From: Roseivirga ehrenbergii | GTDB lineage: Bacteria; Bacteroidota; Bacteroidia; Cytophagales; Cyclobacteriaceae | Direction of reading: 5' to 3' | Assembly: GCF_001593005.1 (NCBI RefSeq) | Contig: NZ_LQZQ01000045.1 | Location: 248,001 to 312,000 of the forward strand | Length of the DNA stretch: 64,000 bases | In this document: positions 43,064 through 53,163 of the stretch, one piece after another | Position numbering within the stretch: the first letter of the stretch is position 1 | Layout of the letters: each line of letters starts with the position of its first letter | Position numbers and translations under genes: made by a program | Notes under the pieces: generated by a model | The model's database searches: none | What the model saw: the letters and a program-made list of their open reading frames with translations, nothing else | Told to the model about the DNA's origin: nothing

Positions 43064-43459
43064 ATGTCAAAGAATAAGTTTGTAACAGAGTTTGAAGTGA
43101 ATGCCTCTCAAAAGATACTTTTTCCGTATTTGAGTACGGCAAGCGGGTTGGCACAATGGTTTGCTGAAGATGTAAATATCAATGAAGATAAAGTCTATAG
43201 CTTTTTGTGGGATGGAGAAGAGTTTAAAGCGACTAAGGCCTCTCAAAAAACAAACCACTTTGTTAAATTCGAATTCCTTCCAGAAACCGAAGAAGATGAA
43301 GAAGATCCTTCATATATAGAACTAAGGCTGATGATTGGAGAATTAACCCAGTCTGTATTTATTCAGATCACTGATTATTCAGATATTGACGATCCAGAAG
43401 AGCAGCAAGACCTTTGGGAAAATACTGTCCATAACTTGAAAGAGATTATTGGAGGCTAA
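43064..43459 (+). CDS. START-like domain protein
   Basis: 131 residues. ITDYSDIDDPEEQQDLWENTVHNLKEIIGG and FVTEFEVNASQKILFPYLSTASGLAQWFAEDVNI fit the START_2 (AHSA1-like) family found in Bacteroidota beside LptF/LptG permeases, as here (the next gene starts 78 bases later). The domain probably binds a hydrophobic ligand. The body is acidic. It could help lipid handling, but this is inference from the neighbourhood. Confidence 0.83.
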   Translation: MSKNKFVTEFEVNASQKILFPYLSTASGLAQWFAEDVNINEDKVYSFLWDGEEFKATKASQKTNHFVKFEFLPETEEDEEDPSYIELRLMIGELTQSVFIQITDYSDIDDPEEQQDLWENTVHNLKEIIGG

Positions 43460-43537
43460 CCCAGTAGGTTTGTTTGGGTATTTGCTTTTGGTTCTGCAAG
43501 GCATGATCTTTGTGAGCAAGGCCTGAGATCGCGAAGA

Positions 43538-45202
43538 ATGAAGAAGATTGATAAATTGGTGTTTGGCTCGTTCATTGGGCCCTTTTTACTTACTCTAATT
43601 GTTGTAGATTTTATTCTGCTCTTAGTAACTCTGCTCAAGTATTTCGATAAGATCATGGGTAAGGGTTTAGAGTTCTCTGTTTTTGCAGAACTCATCGCAT
43701 ATTTTTCAATATCTGCTTCGCCCGATGCTTTTCCTTTAGCTGTGCTCCTTAGCGCTATTATGACCTTTGGTAATTTAGGAGAACACTCAGAGCTGACAGC
43801 TGTCAAGAGTTCCGGGATATCTTTGGTTAGATCTTTAGCATCCATTTTCGTTTTTGTACTCTTCCTTACCGGCTTTACGTATTATTTCAATACCCAGCTT
43901 GTTCCTAAAATCAACCTTAAGACTTACAGCCTTCTTTGGGATATGCGTTCTAAAAAACCTGCTTTAGACATACGAGAAGGAGTTTTTTATAATGGAATTC
44001 CAGGCTACAGTATTAAGGTGAACAAGAAAATTGATGATGAACGCTTGCTCGATATCATTATTTATGACCATACAAACCGGAGTAAAAGAGGGAATAAGGA
44101 AGTGATTTTGGCAGATTCTGGCCGCATGTACACTTTTATGAATCAAAGGTACTTGGCCTTAGAACTCTATAATGGAATCAAATATGATGAAGGGAGTAAT
44201 GATAAATACGACCAAAAAATTGATGGAGGCCAGTTCGTAAGAAACCGCTTTGAAAAAAGTATTATAAGGTTCGATCTTTCCTCATTTGATATGGGTGAAA
44301 CCGATCAGAATGCTTTTAGCAGAAGTCGACTGGTGCAAACAAGAGATGATTTGAAGGTTGGAATTGACTCTATGAGTTTGGACATCTTAAGGAGTAAAAA
44401 AACGCTTTTTAGGCAAGTGGGAGCTAAGTTTTCGTACCATATTCTCAGGGATGTAGAAACCCCAAGTCAAATAGAAAAGGAACTTAGTTTTTATGACTCT
44501 CTTCGAACTGCGAGAAAAAAGGTTGTAGCTGAAAATGTGGATGTTGACACAGGTTTGTCGGAAGTAGAAGACTTGAACTCAAGGGATATTCCAGTGGATG
44601 ATCTTCCAGAAGTTGCCTTTATGAGAACTCCTGCTCCCCCGAGTGTAGAGAAAAAAACTGAAGTTAAAGGAAGGGCAATGTCAGATGATGAAGTAATTAT
44701 GGCAGTTGAGGCTTTTTATAATACTCGGGCAAAAAAAATGAATGTCTATGCAACAGCACTCAACAGTGCGAGGGGGAGTAATGCTACTATCAATGCTAAT
44801 ATTAGCACATTGGCAACCGTTCAGAGAGATAAGAACAAGTTTAGGGTTACTAGAACGCAACAAATTTCAAGGTCTTTTGCCTGTTTGGTAATGTTCTTAA
44901 TTGGAGCCCCAATAGGTGCTATTATTAAAAAAGGAGGCCTTGGCTTACCAGTTATCATCTCAGTAGTTTTCTTTTTAATCTATTATACTTTAAATACTCT
45001 CGGAGATAAATGGGGTAAACAGGGAGTTGTAGATCCCTTGTTTGCCATGTGGTTGTCTAATATTATTCTTTTGCCGTTTGGTTTTTTCTTTTTGCGTCAA
45101 GCCAGTAAAGATGCCCGTTTATTCGAAGCCGATTTTTATGCGGTATGGATAGAGAAAGCAAAGAAATTCTTCTCAAGGAAGAAGGAATTAAAAACGGCCT
45201 AA
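43538..45202 (+). CDS. LptF/LptG family lipopolysaccharide export permease
   Basis: 554 residues. The N-terminal MKKIDKLVFGSFIGPFLLTLIVVDFILLL and ISASPDAFPLAVLLSAIMTFGNLGEHSELTAVKSSGISLVR are canonical YjgP/YjgQ, and the C terminus has three more helices with RSFACLVMFLIGAPIGAIIKKGGLGLPV. The periplasmic jellyroll lies in between. The protein is about 190 residues longer than a usual LptF or LptG because of a charged, low-complexity insert (about residues 265-420). It extracts lipid A from the inner membrane with LptB. Which of LptF or LptG it is cannot be told here. Confidence 0.88.
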   Translation: MKKIDKLVFGSFIGPFLLTLIVVDFILLLVTLLKYFDKIMGKGLEFSVFAELIAYFSISASPDAFPLAVLLSAIMTFGNLGEHSELTAVKSSGISLVRSLASIFVFVLFLTGFTYYFNTQLVPKINLKTYSLLWDMRSKKPALDIREGVFYNGIPGYSIKVNKKIDDERLLDIIIYDHTNRSKRGNKEVILADSGRMYTFMNQRYLALELYNGIKYDEGSNDKYDQKIDGGQFVRNRFEKSIIRFDLSSFDMGETDQNAFSRSRLVQTRDDLKVGIDSMSLDILRSKKTLFRQVGAKFSYHILRDVETPSQIEKELSFYDSLRTARKKVVAENVDVDTGLSEVEDLNSRDIPVDDLPEVAFMRTPAPPSVEKKTEVKGRAMSDDEVIMAVEAFYNTRAKKMNVYATALNSARGSNATINANISTLATVQRDKNKFRVTRTQQISRSFACLVMFLIGAPIGAIIKKGGLGLPVIISVVFFLIYYTLNTLGDKWGKQGVVDPLFAMWLSNIILLPFGFFFLRQASKDARLFEADFYAVWIEKAKKFFSRKKELKTA

Positions 45203-45203
45203 C

Positions 45204-45234
45204 TTGTTTACTAGTCGCATATAAATTATCTTTG
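45204..45234 (+). promoter_or_regulatory. Promoter of rpsO
   Basis: TTG (45204-45206), a 20-bp spacer and TATCTTTG (45227-45234), an exact -7 match, in the short gap between the LptF/G gene and rpsO. Confidence 0.75.
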
Positions 45235-45274
45235 CGGCTGTTTTTAAATTTTAATTATCAAATTTTAGCTAAGC

Positions 45275-45550
45275 ATGTATTTATCAAGCGAAAAGAAAGT
45301 TGAGTTGTTTGAGAATCATGGTCGGTTAAAGGCAAAAAATGACACAGGATCTCCTGAGTCTCAAATTGCACTTTTTACCTACCGTATCAATCACCTTACA
45401 GACCATTTGAAGAGCAACAGAAAAGATCACTCTTCAAGAACTGGACTACTTAAACTAGTAGGTAAAAGAAGAAGATTGTTGGATTATCTTATCAAAGTTG
45501 ATATTGAGAGATATAGAGCAATCATTGCTGAATTGAACTTACGTAAGTAA
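45275..45550 (+). CDS. rpsO: 30S ribosomal protein S15
   Basis: 91 residues, the standard length. [20 protein letters not shown] and [22 protein letters not shown] are conserved S15 motifs. S15 binds 16S rRNA and bridges to the large subunit. It precedes pnp as in most bacteria, with a hairpin in between. It is driven by the promoter 40 bases upstream. Confidence 0.97.
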   Translation: MYLSSEKKVELFENHGRLKAKNDTGSPESQIALFTYRINHLTDHLKSNRKDHSSRTGLLKLVGKRRRLLDYLIKVDIERYRAIIAELNLRK

Positions 45551-45562
45551 TACAAGTAATTT

Positions 45563-45597
45563 AAAGAAGGGAGTTCAATGTGGATTCCCTTCTTTAC
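45563..45597 (+). terminator. Hairpin terminator or processing site between rpsO and pnp
   Basis: AAAGAAGGGA (45563-45572) is exactly complementary to TCCCTTCTTT (45586-45595), 13-nt loop, short T-rich tail. The position matches the rpsO-pnp terminator/RNase site known in E. coli, so partial readthrough into pnp is likely. Confidence 0.7.
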
Positions 45598-45658
45598 TTA
45601 TTCGCATACTGCTGGTTGTTTTTGATCTCCCCGCGCTGTACTACACAAAAAATATTTT

Positions 45659-47785
45659 ATGCTGAATGTAATAACTAAAACCATCAAAATGCCTGATGGT
45701 CAAATCATAACGATTGAAACGGGTAAGCTAGCGAAACAAGCCGATGGTTCGGCTGTAGTAAGAATGGGTGACACCATGTTACTCGCCACAGTAGTATCTG
45801 CTCAAGATGCTAAAGAAAATGTCGACTTTCTTCCTCTCTCTGTCGACTATCAAGAAAAATTTGCTTCTGCAGGAAAAATTCCTGGAGGATTTTTGAAAAG
45901 AGAAGGTAGATTATCAGACCATGAAGTATTGATTTGCCGTTTGGTAGATAGAGCGCTTCGTCCTCTTTTTCCAGATGATTACCATGCCGACACACAGGTA
46001 ATGATCTCAATGATCTCTTATGATAAAGATGTACAGCCTGATGCACTTGCTGCACTTGCTGCTTCTGCTGCTCTATCTGTTTCTGATATTCCTTTCAACG
46101 GACCTATTTCTGAAATTAGAGTGGTAAAACACGAAGGTCAGTTTAAGCTAAACCCAAGCAAAGAAGTTGCTGAAGCATCTGAGCTTGAGATTATCGTAGC
46201 TGCCGATATCAATAATATTATGATGGTAGAAGGTGAAATGAGCGAAGTCTCAGAAGCCGATATGCTTGAAGCAATGAAAATTGCTCACGATGCCATTAAA
46301 ATCCAATGCCAAGCTCAAATCGAATTAGCTGTTGAAGCTGGTAAAACAGAAAAGCGTGAATATTCTCATGAAAACAATGATGAAGCGCTTTACGAAAAAA
46401 TGAAGTCTGAGCTTTATGACAAGCTTTACGCTTCAGTAGCAAAACAAACTGCTGATAAGTCAATTAGAAGTAATGATGTAAAAGAAATCAAGACAGAGTG
46501 GGTGGACGCTCTTCCTGAAGATCATGAGTATGATTCATTCTTGATTGGCCAATACTTCAAAAAAATACATAAGGCTGCTGCTAGAAACTTCGTTTTAGAT
46601 TCGAGCAAAAGACTTGACGGTAGAGAATTCAATGAAATCAGACAAATTTGGTCTGAGGTAGATTATTTACCTTCTGCTCACGGTTCCGCAGTATTCACCA
46701 GAGGTGAAACTCAATCTTTGACTTCTTGTACATTAGGTACCAAGTTAGATGAGCAAATGATTGATGGTGCTACAGAGCACGGTACAAACAAATTTATTCT
46801 ACACTATAACTTCCCTGGTTTCTCAACTGGTGAAGTAAGACCAAACAGAGGTCCTGGTAGAAGAGAAGTAGGGCACGGTAACCTTGCAATGCGTGCATTG
46901 AAAAAAGTATTACCTCCTGCGGATAAGAATCCTTACACCATTCGTTTAGTATCAGATATTCTTGAATCAAATGGTTCGTCTTCAATGGCAACTGTTTGTG
47001 CAGGTTCATTGTCATTAATGGATACAGGTGTTAAGATTTCTGGTCCGGTTTCAGGTATTGCTATGGGTATGATCTCTGATGCTGAAACAGGAAAATATGC
47101 TATTCTTTCTGATATTTTGGGTGATGAAGATCACTTAGGAGATATGGACTTTAAGGTAACTGGTACTGAAAAGGGAATCACTGCTTGTCAAATGGACATT
47201 AAAGTAGATGGACTTTCATACGAAGTACTAGAGAAAGCCTTGAACCAAGCAAGAGAAGGTAGACTTCATATTCTTAACGAAATGAAGAAAACCATAAGCG
47301 AACCAAGAGAAGACTACAAAGCTCATGTTCCTAGAAGTGAGAAAGTAATTATCGCAAAAGACCAGATCGGAGCGATTATCGGGCCAGGCGGTAAAGTGGT
47401 TCAAGAAATTCAAAAAGAAACAGGAGCAACCGTTATTATTGAAGAAGAAGCTAACAACGGTGTGGTAACAGTTTTTGCTGATAGCAAGGAAGTTATGAAT
47501 GCTGCTTTGGCTAGAATTAAGGCAATTGTTGCTATTCCAGAGGTGGGTGAAACTTACGAAGGTAAGGTGAAATCAATCATGCCTTTTGGTGCCTTTGTTG
47601 AGTTTATGCCAGGAAAAGATGGTTTACTTCATATTTCTGAAATTAAATGGGAACGCGTTGAGAAGATGGACGGTTTAATGGAAGTAGGAGAAGAAATTAC
47701 CGTTAAACTTGTAGAGGTTGATAAGAAAACAGGAAAGTATAGATTGTCTAGAAAGGCACTTCTACCAAAGCCTGCAAAAGATTAA
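45659..47785 (+). CDS. pnp: polyribonucleotide nucleotidyltransferase
   Basis: 708 residues with two RNase PH domains ([32 protein letters not shown] in the first, [36 protein letters not shown] in the second), a KH domain with [20 protein letters not shown] and a C-terminal S1 domain ([20 protein letters not shown]). It degrades RNA 3' to 5' with phosphate. It follows rpsO in the conserved order. The ATG at 45659 gives the expected N terminus. Confidence 0.97.
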   Translation: MLNVITKTIKMPDGQIITIETGKLAKQADGSAVVRMGDTMLLATVVSAQDAKENVDFLPLSVDYQEKFASAGKIPGGFLKREGRLSDHEVLICRLVDRALRPLFPDDYHADTQVMISMISYDKDVQPDALAALAASAALSVSDIPFNGPISEIRVVKHEGQFKLNPSKEVAEASELEIIVAADINNIMMVEGEMSEVSEADMLEAMKIAHDAIKIQCQAQIELAVEAGKTEKREYSHENNDEALYEKMKSELYDKLYASVAKQTADKSIRSNDVKEIKTEWVDALPEDHEYDSFLIGQYFKKIHKAAARNFVLDSSKRLDGREFNEIRQIWSEVDYLPSAHGSAVFTRGETQSLTSCTLGTKLDEQMIDGATEHGTNKFILHYNFPGFSTGEVRPNRGPGRREVGHGNLAMRALKKVLPPADKNPYTIRLVSDILESNGSSSMATVCAGSLSLMDTGVKISGPVSGIAMGMISDAETGKYAILSDILGDEDHLGDMDFKVTGTEKGITACQMDIKVDGLSYEVLEKALNQAREGRLHILNEMKKTISEPREDYKAHVPRSEKVIIAKDQIGAIIGPGGKVVQEIQKETGATVIIEEEANNGVVTVFADSKEVMNAALARIKAIVAIPEVGETYEGKVKSIMPFGAFVEFMPGKDGLLHISEIKWERVEKMDGLMEVGEEITVKLVEVDKKTGKYRLSRKALLPKPAKD

Positions 47786-47883
47786 TTAACTAAAGCAGAA
47801 TAAAGGCGTTAATAATAGAGGAACTTTTCATAGATTCCGTGATGTTTAGTTCCTTGTCACAGTTTTAAATCACAATTAATTGA

Positions 47884-48747
47884 ATGAGACAGCTTAAGAT
47901 TAGTAAGCAGATAACGAATAGAGAGTCTCAATCTCTAGATAAATACTTACAGGAAATCGGTAAGGTAGATCTTTTGACTCCCGATGAGGAAGTAACACTT
48001 GCTCAAAGAATTCGTGAGGGAGATCAATTGGCGTTGGAGAAGCTTACTAAGGCAAACCTAAGGTTTGTGGTTTCGGTAGCAAAACAATATCAGAACCAGG
48101 GCCTTTCTTTGGGCGATTTAATCAACGAGGGTAACCTTGGTTTGATTAAAGCAGCACAGAGGTTTGATGAAACCAGAGGTTTTAAGTTTATTTCTTATGC
48201 CGTTTGGTGGATTCGTCAATCTATTCTTCAGGCACTTGCCGAACAATCTAGAATTGTAAGGTTGCCTTTGAACAGAGTAGGTTCTTTAAATAAAATCTCA
48301 AAAACTTTTTCGGAGTTAGAACAAAAATTCGAACGTGAACCATCTCCAGATGAGCTTGCGGAAGTATTGGAGGTAACTACCAACGAAATCGTTGACACCA
48401 TGAAAATTTCTGGCCGTCACGTATCAATGGATGCTCCATTTGTTCAAGGTGAAGAAAATAGTCTTTTGGACGTTCTCGAGAATGACATGGATGAAAAGCC
48501 AGATACTGGTTTGATGAATGATTCATTAAGAAGAGAAGTTCAAAGAGCGCTTTCAACACTTACTCAAAGAGAAGCTGATGTTATTTCTTTATACTTTGGT
48601 TTGAATGGTGAGCACTCAATGACCCTTGAGGAAATTGGTGAGAAATTCAATTTAACTAGAGAAAGAGTTCGTCAGATCAAAGAAAAAGCAATCAGAAGAT
48701 TAAGACATACGTCACGAAGCAAAGCTTTGAAACCTTATTTGGGTTAA
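47884..48747 (+). CDS. rpoD: RNA polymerase primary sigma factor (RpoD/SigA type)
   Basis: 287 residues. Region 1.2-2 ([21 protein letters not shown] ... [56 protein letters not shown]) and region 4 ([27 protein letters not shown]) are present. Region 1.1 is missing, as is usual in Bacteroidota. It recognises the TTTG/TAnnTTTG promoters called in this window. It lies 98 bases after pnp and has its own terminator. Confidence 0.93.
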   Translation: MRQLKISKQITNRESQSLDKYLQEIGKVDLLTPDEEVTLAQRIREGDQLALEKLTKANLRFVVSVAKQYQNQGLSLGDLINEGNLGLIKAAQRFDETRGFKFISYAVWWIRQSILQALAEQSRIVRLPLNRVGSLNKISKTFSELEQKFEREPSPDELAEVLEVTTNEIVDTMKISGRHVSMDAPFVQGEENSLLDVLENDMDEKPDTGLMNDSLRREVQRALSTLTQREADVISLYFGLNGEHSMTLEEIGEKFNLTRERVRQIKEKAIRRLRHTSRSKALKPYLG

Positions 48748-48766
48748 GTAGAACATACATTATTTT

Positions 48767-48797
48767 AAAGGTCTCTTGAGAAGGAGACCTTTTTTAT
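48767..48797 (+). terminator. Rho-independent terminator of rpoD
   Basis: AAAGGTCTC (48767-48775) pairs with GAGACCTTT (48784-48792), 8-nt loop, then T residues. Confidence 0.9.
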
Positions 48798-48866
48798 TTG
48801 GACTAGGGAACAAGGATTGCCCAAGTGCTGTTAATCGTTTAGTTTTGAAAATCAAGCAACAAAAAA

Positions 48867-49829
48867 ATGACTGAAGAAAAAGTAAAAGTATTAATCATTG
48901 GTTCGGGTCCTGCAGGTTATACTGCAGCCATTTATGCTTCTAGAGCAGGTTTAAACCCAGTTTTATACACGGGTGGCGAACCGGGCGGCCAACTTACCAC
49001 TACAAACGATGTGGAGAATTATCCTGGTTACCCAGAAGGAGTGAATGGCCCTCAAATGATGATCGATTTTCAAAAACAGGCAGAAAGATTCAATACCGAT
49101 GTCCGTTATGGTTTAGCTACAAAAGTTGATTTTTCTGGCTACCCTCATAAAGTTTGGATCGATGAAGGCAAACATTTGATAACTGCTGATGCTGTAATTA
49201 TAGCTACAGGTGCTACTGCAAAATACTTAGGCTTAGAATCAGAAAAAACTTATGCCAATAAAGGCGTGTCTGCCTGCGCAGTATGCGATGGGTTTTTCTA
49301 CAAAGGAATGGATGTAGCTGTTGTTGGAGCGGGTGATACTGCTGCCGAAGAAGCTACTTACTTGGCCAATATTTGCCCGAAAGTGCACCTTTTTGTAAGA
49401 AGAGACGAAATGAGAGCGTCTAAAATCATGCAGAAGCGTGTATTGAATACTAAAAACATTGAAGTACACTGGAATACCGAAGCAGAAGAAGTTTTGGGCG
49501 ATGATACTGGTGTAACAGGTGTAAGGGTAGTAAATAACCAAACTGGAGAAAAGAAAGAGATTGATATCAAAGGTTTCTTTGTGGCCATTGGTCATAAGCC
49601 AAACACCGATATTTTTAAAGGCTTCCTTGATATGGACGAAACAGGTTACTTGAAAGTGATTCCTGGAACTTCTAAAACCAATATTGAAGGTGTATTCGCT
49701 ACTGGCGATGCTGCGGACAGAGTGTATCGTCAAGCTGTAACTGCTGCTGGTACTGGTTGTATGGGAGCTTTAGATGCGGAGCGATTCTTGACTGCGAAAG
49801 AAGAAGAGCTGGAAGAGGCAAAAGGATAA
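48867..49829 (+). CDS. trxB: thioredoxin-disulfide reductase
   Basis: 320 residues. FAD-binding GSGPAGYTAAIYASRAGL, the redox pair in SACAVCDGFFYKG, the NADPH loop GAGDTAAEEATYLA and the C-terminal VFATGDAAD are canonical. It passes electrons from NADPH to thioredoxin. It stands between rpoD and bshB1, so two thiol-redox genes are neighbours. Confidence 0.96.
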   Translation: MTEEKVKVLIIGSGPAGYTAAIYASRAGLNPVLYTGGEPGGQLTTTNDVENYPGYPEGVNGPQMMIDFQKQAERFNTDVRYGLATKVDFSGYPHKVWIDEGKHLITADAVIIATGATAKYLGLESEKTYANKGVSACAVCDGFFYKGMDVAVVGAGDTAAEEATYLANICPKVHLFVRRDEMRASKIMQKRVLNTKNIEVHWNTEAEEVLGDDTGVTGVRVVNNQTGEKKEIDIKGFFVAIGHKPNTDIFKGFLDMDETGYLKVIPGTSKTNIEGVFATGDAADRVYRQAVTAAGTGCMGALDAERFLTAKEEELEEAKG

Positions 49830-49852
49830 AAATGAATTGATAAAGAGGGTTT

Positions 49853-49880
49853 GAGTTTGGTCAATCCCTCTTATTATTTT
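49853..49880 (+). terminator. Weak hairpin between trxB and bshB1
   Basis: AAGAGGG (49853-49859) pairs with CCCTCTT (49866-49872); the tail is ATTATTTT. It lies 23 bases after trxB and 15 before bshB1, so it may limit but not fully block readthrough. Confidence 0.5.
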
Positions 49881-49887
49881 AAAGATT

Positions 49888-50604
49888 ATGAAGTTAGATA
49901 TTCTTGCCCTCGCTGCCCACCCTGATGATGTTGAACTTTCATGTTCTGGCACATTACTTAAAGCAATTCTTAACGGTAAAAAAGCAGGCATTGTAGATTT
50001 TACCAGAGGTGAATTGGGAACACGTGGTACACCGGAAATAAGGCAACAAGAGGCAAATAAATCGGCTGAGATTTTAGGTTTGAGTGCAAGAGAAAATTTA
50101 GGCTTTCGCGATGGTTTCTTTAAAAATGATGAAGAACACCAGCTAGAAGTGATTAAAATGATCAGGAAGTATCAACCAGAAATCGTTTTGGCCAATGCTT
50201 TTGATGATAGACATTCAGATCACGGAAGAGCGTCTCAATTATCTAAAGAAGCTTGTTTTCTTTCTGGTTTGAAGAATATTAAAACAGAAATAGATGGTGT
50301 AGAACAGGCTGCGTGGCGCCCAAAAGTGGTATATCACTATATTCAAAGCATTCCGACACAACCAGATTTTGTAGTCGATGTTTCAGAAGTTTGGGAAAAG
50401 AAGATTGCTTCAATCAGGGCCTTTGCTTCACAATTCTTCGATCCGAATAGCAACGAAGCTAATACCTACATTTCTTCTCCCGAATTTATGAAGATGGTAG
50501 AAGCCAGGGCCATCCATTATGGTCATGAAATTGGAGTGCAATACGGTGAAGGCTTCAATGTGGAGCGAATGACAGGAGTGGGAGACGTTTTTGACTTGCT
50601 TTAG
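49888..50604 (+). CDS. bshB1: bacillithiol biosynthesis deacetylase
   Basis: 238 residues of the PIG-L fold. LDILALAAHPDDVELSCSGTL holds the zinc motif HPDD, and DDRHSDHGRASQLS provides another ligand; TRGELGTRGTPEIRQQEA is typical of BshB. It removes acetyl from GlcNAc-malate in bacillithiol synthesis. bshA and bshC are not in the window. Placement after trxB fits a thiol-redox role. B1 rather than B2 is chosen from the Bacteroidota-type sequence. Confidence 0.88.
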   Translation: MKLDILALAAHPDDVELSCSGTLLKAILNGKKAGIVDFTRGELGTRGTPEIRQQEANKSAEILGLSARENLGFRDGFFKNDEEHQLEVIKMIRKYQPEIVLANAFDDRHSDHGRASQLSKEACFLSGLKNIKTEIDGVEQAAWRPKVVYHYIQSIPTQPDFVVDVSEVWEKKIASIRAFASQFFDPNSNEANTYISSPEFMKMVEARAIHYGHEIGVQYGEGFNVERMTGVGDVFDLL

Positions 50605-50642
50605 GAACTACTAAAACACCCTCATTACTCAATGAAATACTA

Positions 50643-51119
50643 TTAATTTGACCGAAACGGCCTGATTTGATCAAAGAACTCATCTCTGTTCTTGTCTTTT
50701 TTTATCAAGTAAACACTAATGATAGATGTCTTATGCTCCGTGGCTTCGTCATTATCATTGAGCCACTTTAATGTGTATTTAAAGTCCTTTTCAAAATAGA
50801 AATCACATTCGATTAACTTTTTGTTGTGCTTCACATCAGCGCATCCAACGCGAAATTTATCTTCCCACGGCACATCATAGTATCGGGTTTCTAATTGGCC
50901 TAAATCTTTGTCTTTTTTTACAATAGTAAAAGAGTTGACGGTGATGGATTGACTTACTAAACTCTCATTTTCAAACATGTCTTTTATAAGCCGCTGACCT
51001 TTGGTTTGATTTAAAAGCTTTTGGATTTGAGGATAGCTGCTTGATTGCGCTTTTGATACCCCGCTAAAAGAGAGCAGGAGGATGCAGCATACATAAAGGA
51101 TGTTTCGGTTCATAATCAT
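50643..51119 (-). CDS. small secreted protein of unknown function
   Basis: 158 residues with a signal peptide (residues 1-25, CCILLLSFSGVSKAQ). The mature part is mixed alpha/beta with several charged stretches (DKDLGQLETRYYDVPWEDKFRVGCADVKHNKKLIECDFYFEKDF). Two cysteines in the mature region could form a disulfide. I do not recognise a family. A second ATG two codons downstream (51113) is an equal choice. It converges on bshB1. Confidence 0.55.
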   Translation of the reverse strand: MIMNRNILYVCCILLLSFSGVSKAQSSSYPQIQKLLNQTKGQRLIKDMFENESLVSQSITVNSFTIVKKDKDLGQLETRYYDVPWEDKFRVGCADVKHNKKLIECDFYFEKDFKYTLKWLNDNDEATEHKTSIISVYLIKKDKNRDEFFDQIRPFRSN

Positions 51120-51336
51120 TAGGTTAAGAGTAAATTGATTAATCCAGGAAACCTCCCCAATAAATGCGCTACTACATAGCGGTGATAATCTTTAAAATAA
51201 AGATGAGTAGAAACTTTGGAATAAAAATCGTTGAGGGTAAGATTATTTACGATCAAGTATTCTTGTTTGATTGTAACTCGGTTTAGAGTTCACGGACATT
51301 GAATCAAAGGGAATGGAGTTCTGTACTCAATTGGAA
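51120..51336. other. Intergenic gap without a recognised feature
   Basis: 217 bases between two minus-strand genes. No ORF, strong hairpin or repeat was seen; the right part presumably contains the end of the upstream transcript and the left part the promoter of the secreted protein, but no clear -7/-33 pair stands out. Confidence 0.5.
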
Positions 51337-51801
51337 TCAGCCCTCATATTGGTAGACTTTTTTGACGATTCCATTCTCAAATTCAATAAAGAGAAAACTA
51401 GGATCAATATTGAGTAAACCTGGAAGAACTCCTAACCCATAGGCAAGGCTGTCTTCATTATTCAAATAGTATTTATCGCCTAGAATGGTAATGACCTCTT
51501 CTTTCGTTTTACCAACGAGCATTTCGCTTTCGATAATGTTTTTCGACATCTTAAAACGCTCTTCTGTATTTGATTGCCAAATTTCTTGATTGAAATCTAT
51601 TGTTGAATAATAGGAAATGGAAAATACCCAAAGCGTTATAATTACTACATAAATAAGTGGGCTAAGCACTATCGTTGGTAATACGGCTATGTACTTCCTA
51701 TTTTTATCGTTTCCAAGCTTTAATCTTCTTAAAGACCACTGACATACCATGTAAATAGGTATTGAAAGGATGAGAATGAATAGAAAAGCCATATAACTCA
51801 T
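51337..51801 (-). CDS. membrane protein with C-terminal BamE/SmpA-like segment
   Basis: 154 residues from the chosen ATG at 51801. Two hydrophobic helices (about residues 1-22 and 40-66) precede an outside domain with MLVGKTKEEVITILGDKYYLNN ... FLFIEFENGIVKKVYQ, which resembles the small BamE/SmpA beta-alpha repeat. The longer frame to 51855 would overlap pdxH by 35 bases and adds nothing conserved. It lies 19 bases after pdxH and is probably co-transcribed. Function unknown. Confidence 0.6.
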   Translation of the reverse strand: MSYMAFLFILILSIPIYMVCQWSLRRLKLGNDKNRKYIAVLPTIVLSPLIYVVIITLWVFSISYYSTIDFNQEIWQSNTEERFKMSKNIIESEMLVGKTKEEVITILGDKYYLNNEDSLAYGLGVLPGLLNIDPSFLFIEFENGIVKKVYQYEG

Positions 51802-51820
51802 TTTACTTAATAAAGGGTAA

Positions 51821-52462
51821 TCAAGGCGCCATTCTAAAAGTAGACCAGTCTTCATTCTCTAATTTCTGGTACATAATTCTATCATGAAGTCTGCTTTGGC
51901 GTCCTTGCCAAAACTCGAAAGTTTCTGGAACAATACGGTAGCCACCCCAAAAATCAGGTAAAGGTATTTTCCCCTCCATAAATTTGGCTTTCATTTCCTG
52001 AAGCTTCATTTCTAAAATACTTCTCGACTTAATCACCTGACTTTGGTGAGAAACCCAAGCACCTAACTGGCTGCCATGCGGGCGTGAAGTGAAATAAGCC
52101 AAAGATTCCATTTTAGTAACTTTTTCAATTCTTCCCGTAATAGCCACTTGTCTTTCGAGCGCATACCATGGGAAAAGAATCGAAACTTGAGGGTTCGCAT
52201 CAATCTGCTGGGCCTTTCTACTTTTGTAATTGGTGTAAAAAACAACCCCAGTATCGTCTAAAGCTTTCATTAAAACTGTTCGCTGAAACGGTTTACCGCC
52301 CTCGGCCACAGTGCTCAATACAAAGGCGTTAGGTTCTAAAACCTCACTTTTGATTGCTTCATCAAACCATTTTCTGAATTGGGTAAACGGTGACGGGGCA
52401 ACGGTGTCTAAATCCAAACTGGCTTTGGTATATTCCTGTCTTAAATCAGCAATGTTAGTCAT
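51821..52462 (-). CDS. pdxH: pyridoxamine 5'-phosphate oxidase
   Basis: 213 residues. AFVLSTVAEGGKPFQRTVLMKALDDTGVVFYTNYKSRKAQQIDANP is the FMN-binding core, and the C-terminal RIVPETFEFWQGRQSRLHDRIMY is the PdxH signature. It oxidises pyridoxine or pyridoxamine phosphate to PLP, the cofactor of the cystathionine enzyme among others. It is transcribed away from yqgE and ahead of the small membrane protein. Confidence 0.96.
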   Translation of the reverse strand: MTNIADLRQEYTKASLDLDTVAPSPFTQFRKWFDEAIKSEVLEPNAFVLSTVAEGGKPFQRTVLMKALDDTGVVFYTNYKSRKAQQIDANPQVSILFPWYALERQVAITGRIEKVTKMESLAYFTSRPHGSQLGAWVSHQSQVIKSRSILEMKLQEMKAKFMEGKIPLPDFWGGYRIVPETFEFWQGRQSRLHDRIMYQKLENEDWSTFRMAP

Positions 52463-52483
52463 AGAAAAAAGCTTCTGTTCTTA

Positions 52484-52491
52484 CAAATATA
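52484..52491 (-). promoter_or_regulatory. -7 promoter element TATATTTG of pdxH
   Basis: On the minus strand TATATTTG (plus CAAATATA) matches the consensus exactly, 22 bases before the pdxH ATG. The -33 element is not clear. Confidence 0.55.
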
Positions 52492-52566
52492 ACAGCCTAA
52501 TGACGAATCTTTGTTTTCTAAATTAGGCATTCCAAAATTCGTTCTATAAATTCAAAACTCACAGCA

Positions 52567-53154
52567 ATGAGATTAGAATACGATAAAAATATTCCCGACC
52601 CACAAAACGGAGACCTTCTGATTTCCGAACCTTTTTTGCATGACCCCAACTTTGACCGCACGGTAATTTTGGTGTGTGAAAACGGAGAAGAAGGTACCTT
52701 TGGCTTGGTGGTCAATAAAATGACAGACTTGCTTTTGGATGAAGTAATGAACGAAAGTTTTGATCTAAACGGTTTTAATGGCCGGCTGAACCTTGGTGGG
52801 CCGGTAGAACAAAACACGCTGCATTATATTCACAGAATTCAAACCCCAGTTGAAGGAGCGATAGAAATAGGAGAGGGCTTGTACTGGTCGGGTAATTACG
52901 AGCAAATAAAAGCGATGATCTCTAATGGAGAGGTTGCTGAAAATGAGATTAAGTTTTTTCTGGGCTATTCGGGGTGGTCAGAAGGACAACTGAGAAAAGA
53001 GTTGGACAGCCAATCTTGGTTTGTGAAGCCAAAAGCTACTGCCCGCCAAATTTTTGATCTGAATGAAGACGAACTTTGGAAGTCTATTCTGAAAGAAATG
53101 GGCGGAAAGTATAAAGTGTTCTCAAATTACCCCGCAGACCCGCGTTTGAATTAA
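52567..53154 (+). CDS. YqgE/AlgH family protein
   Basis: 195 residues. DLLISEPFLHDPNFDRTVILVCENGEEGTFGLVVNK and LNLGGPVEQNTLHYIHR are the UPF0301 (YqgE/AlgH) signature, and FLGYSGWSEGQLRKELDSQSW follows. The family is widespread, with a role still uncertain. It is divergent from pdxH and is followed by the DUF349 gene after 54 bases. Confidence 0.92.
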   Translation: MRLEYDKNIPDPQNGDLLISEPFLHDPNFDRTVILVCENGEEGTFGLVVNKMTDLLLDEVMNESFDLNGFNGRLNLGGPVEQNTLHYIHRIQTPVEGAIEIGEGLYWSGNYEQIKAMISNGEVAENEIKFFLGYSGWSEGQLRKELDSQSWFVKPKATARQIFDLNEDELWKSILKEMGGKYKVFSNYPADPRLN

Positions 53155-53163
53155 TAGTTTTGT

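Noticed and set aside
49239..49733. 164-codon open frame antisense to trxB
   Set aside because: trxB is unambiguous on the other strand, and the antisense product shows no family motif or plausible signal.
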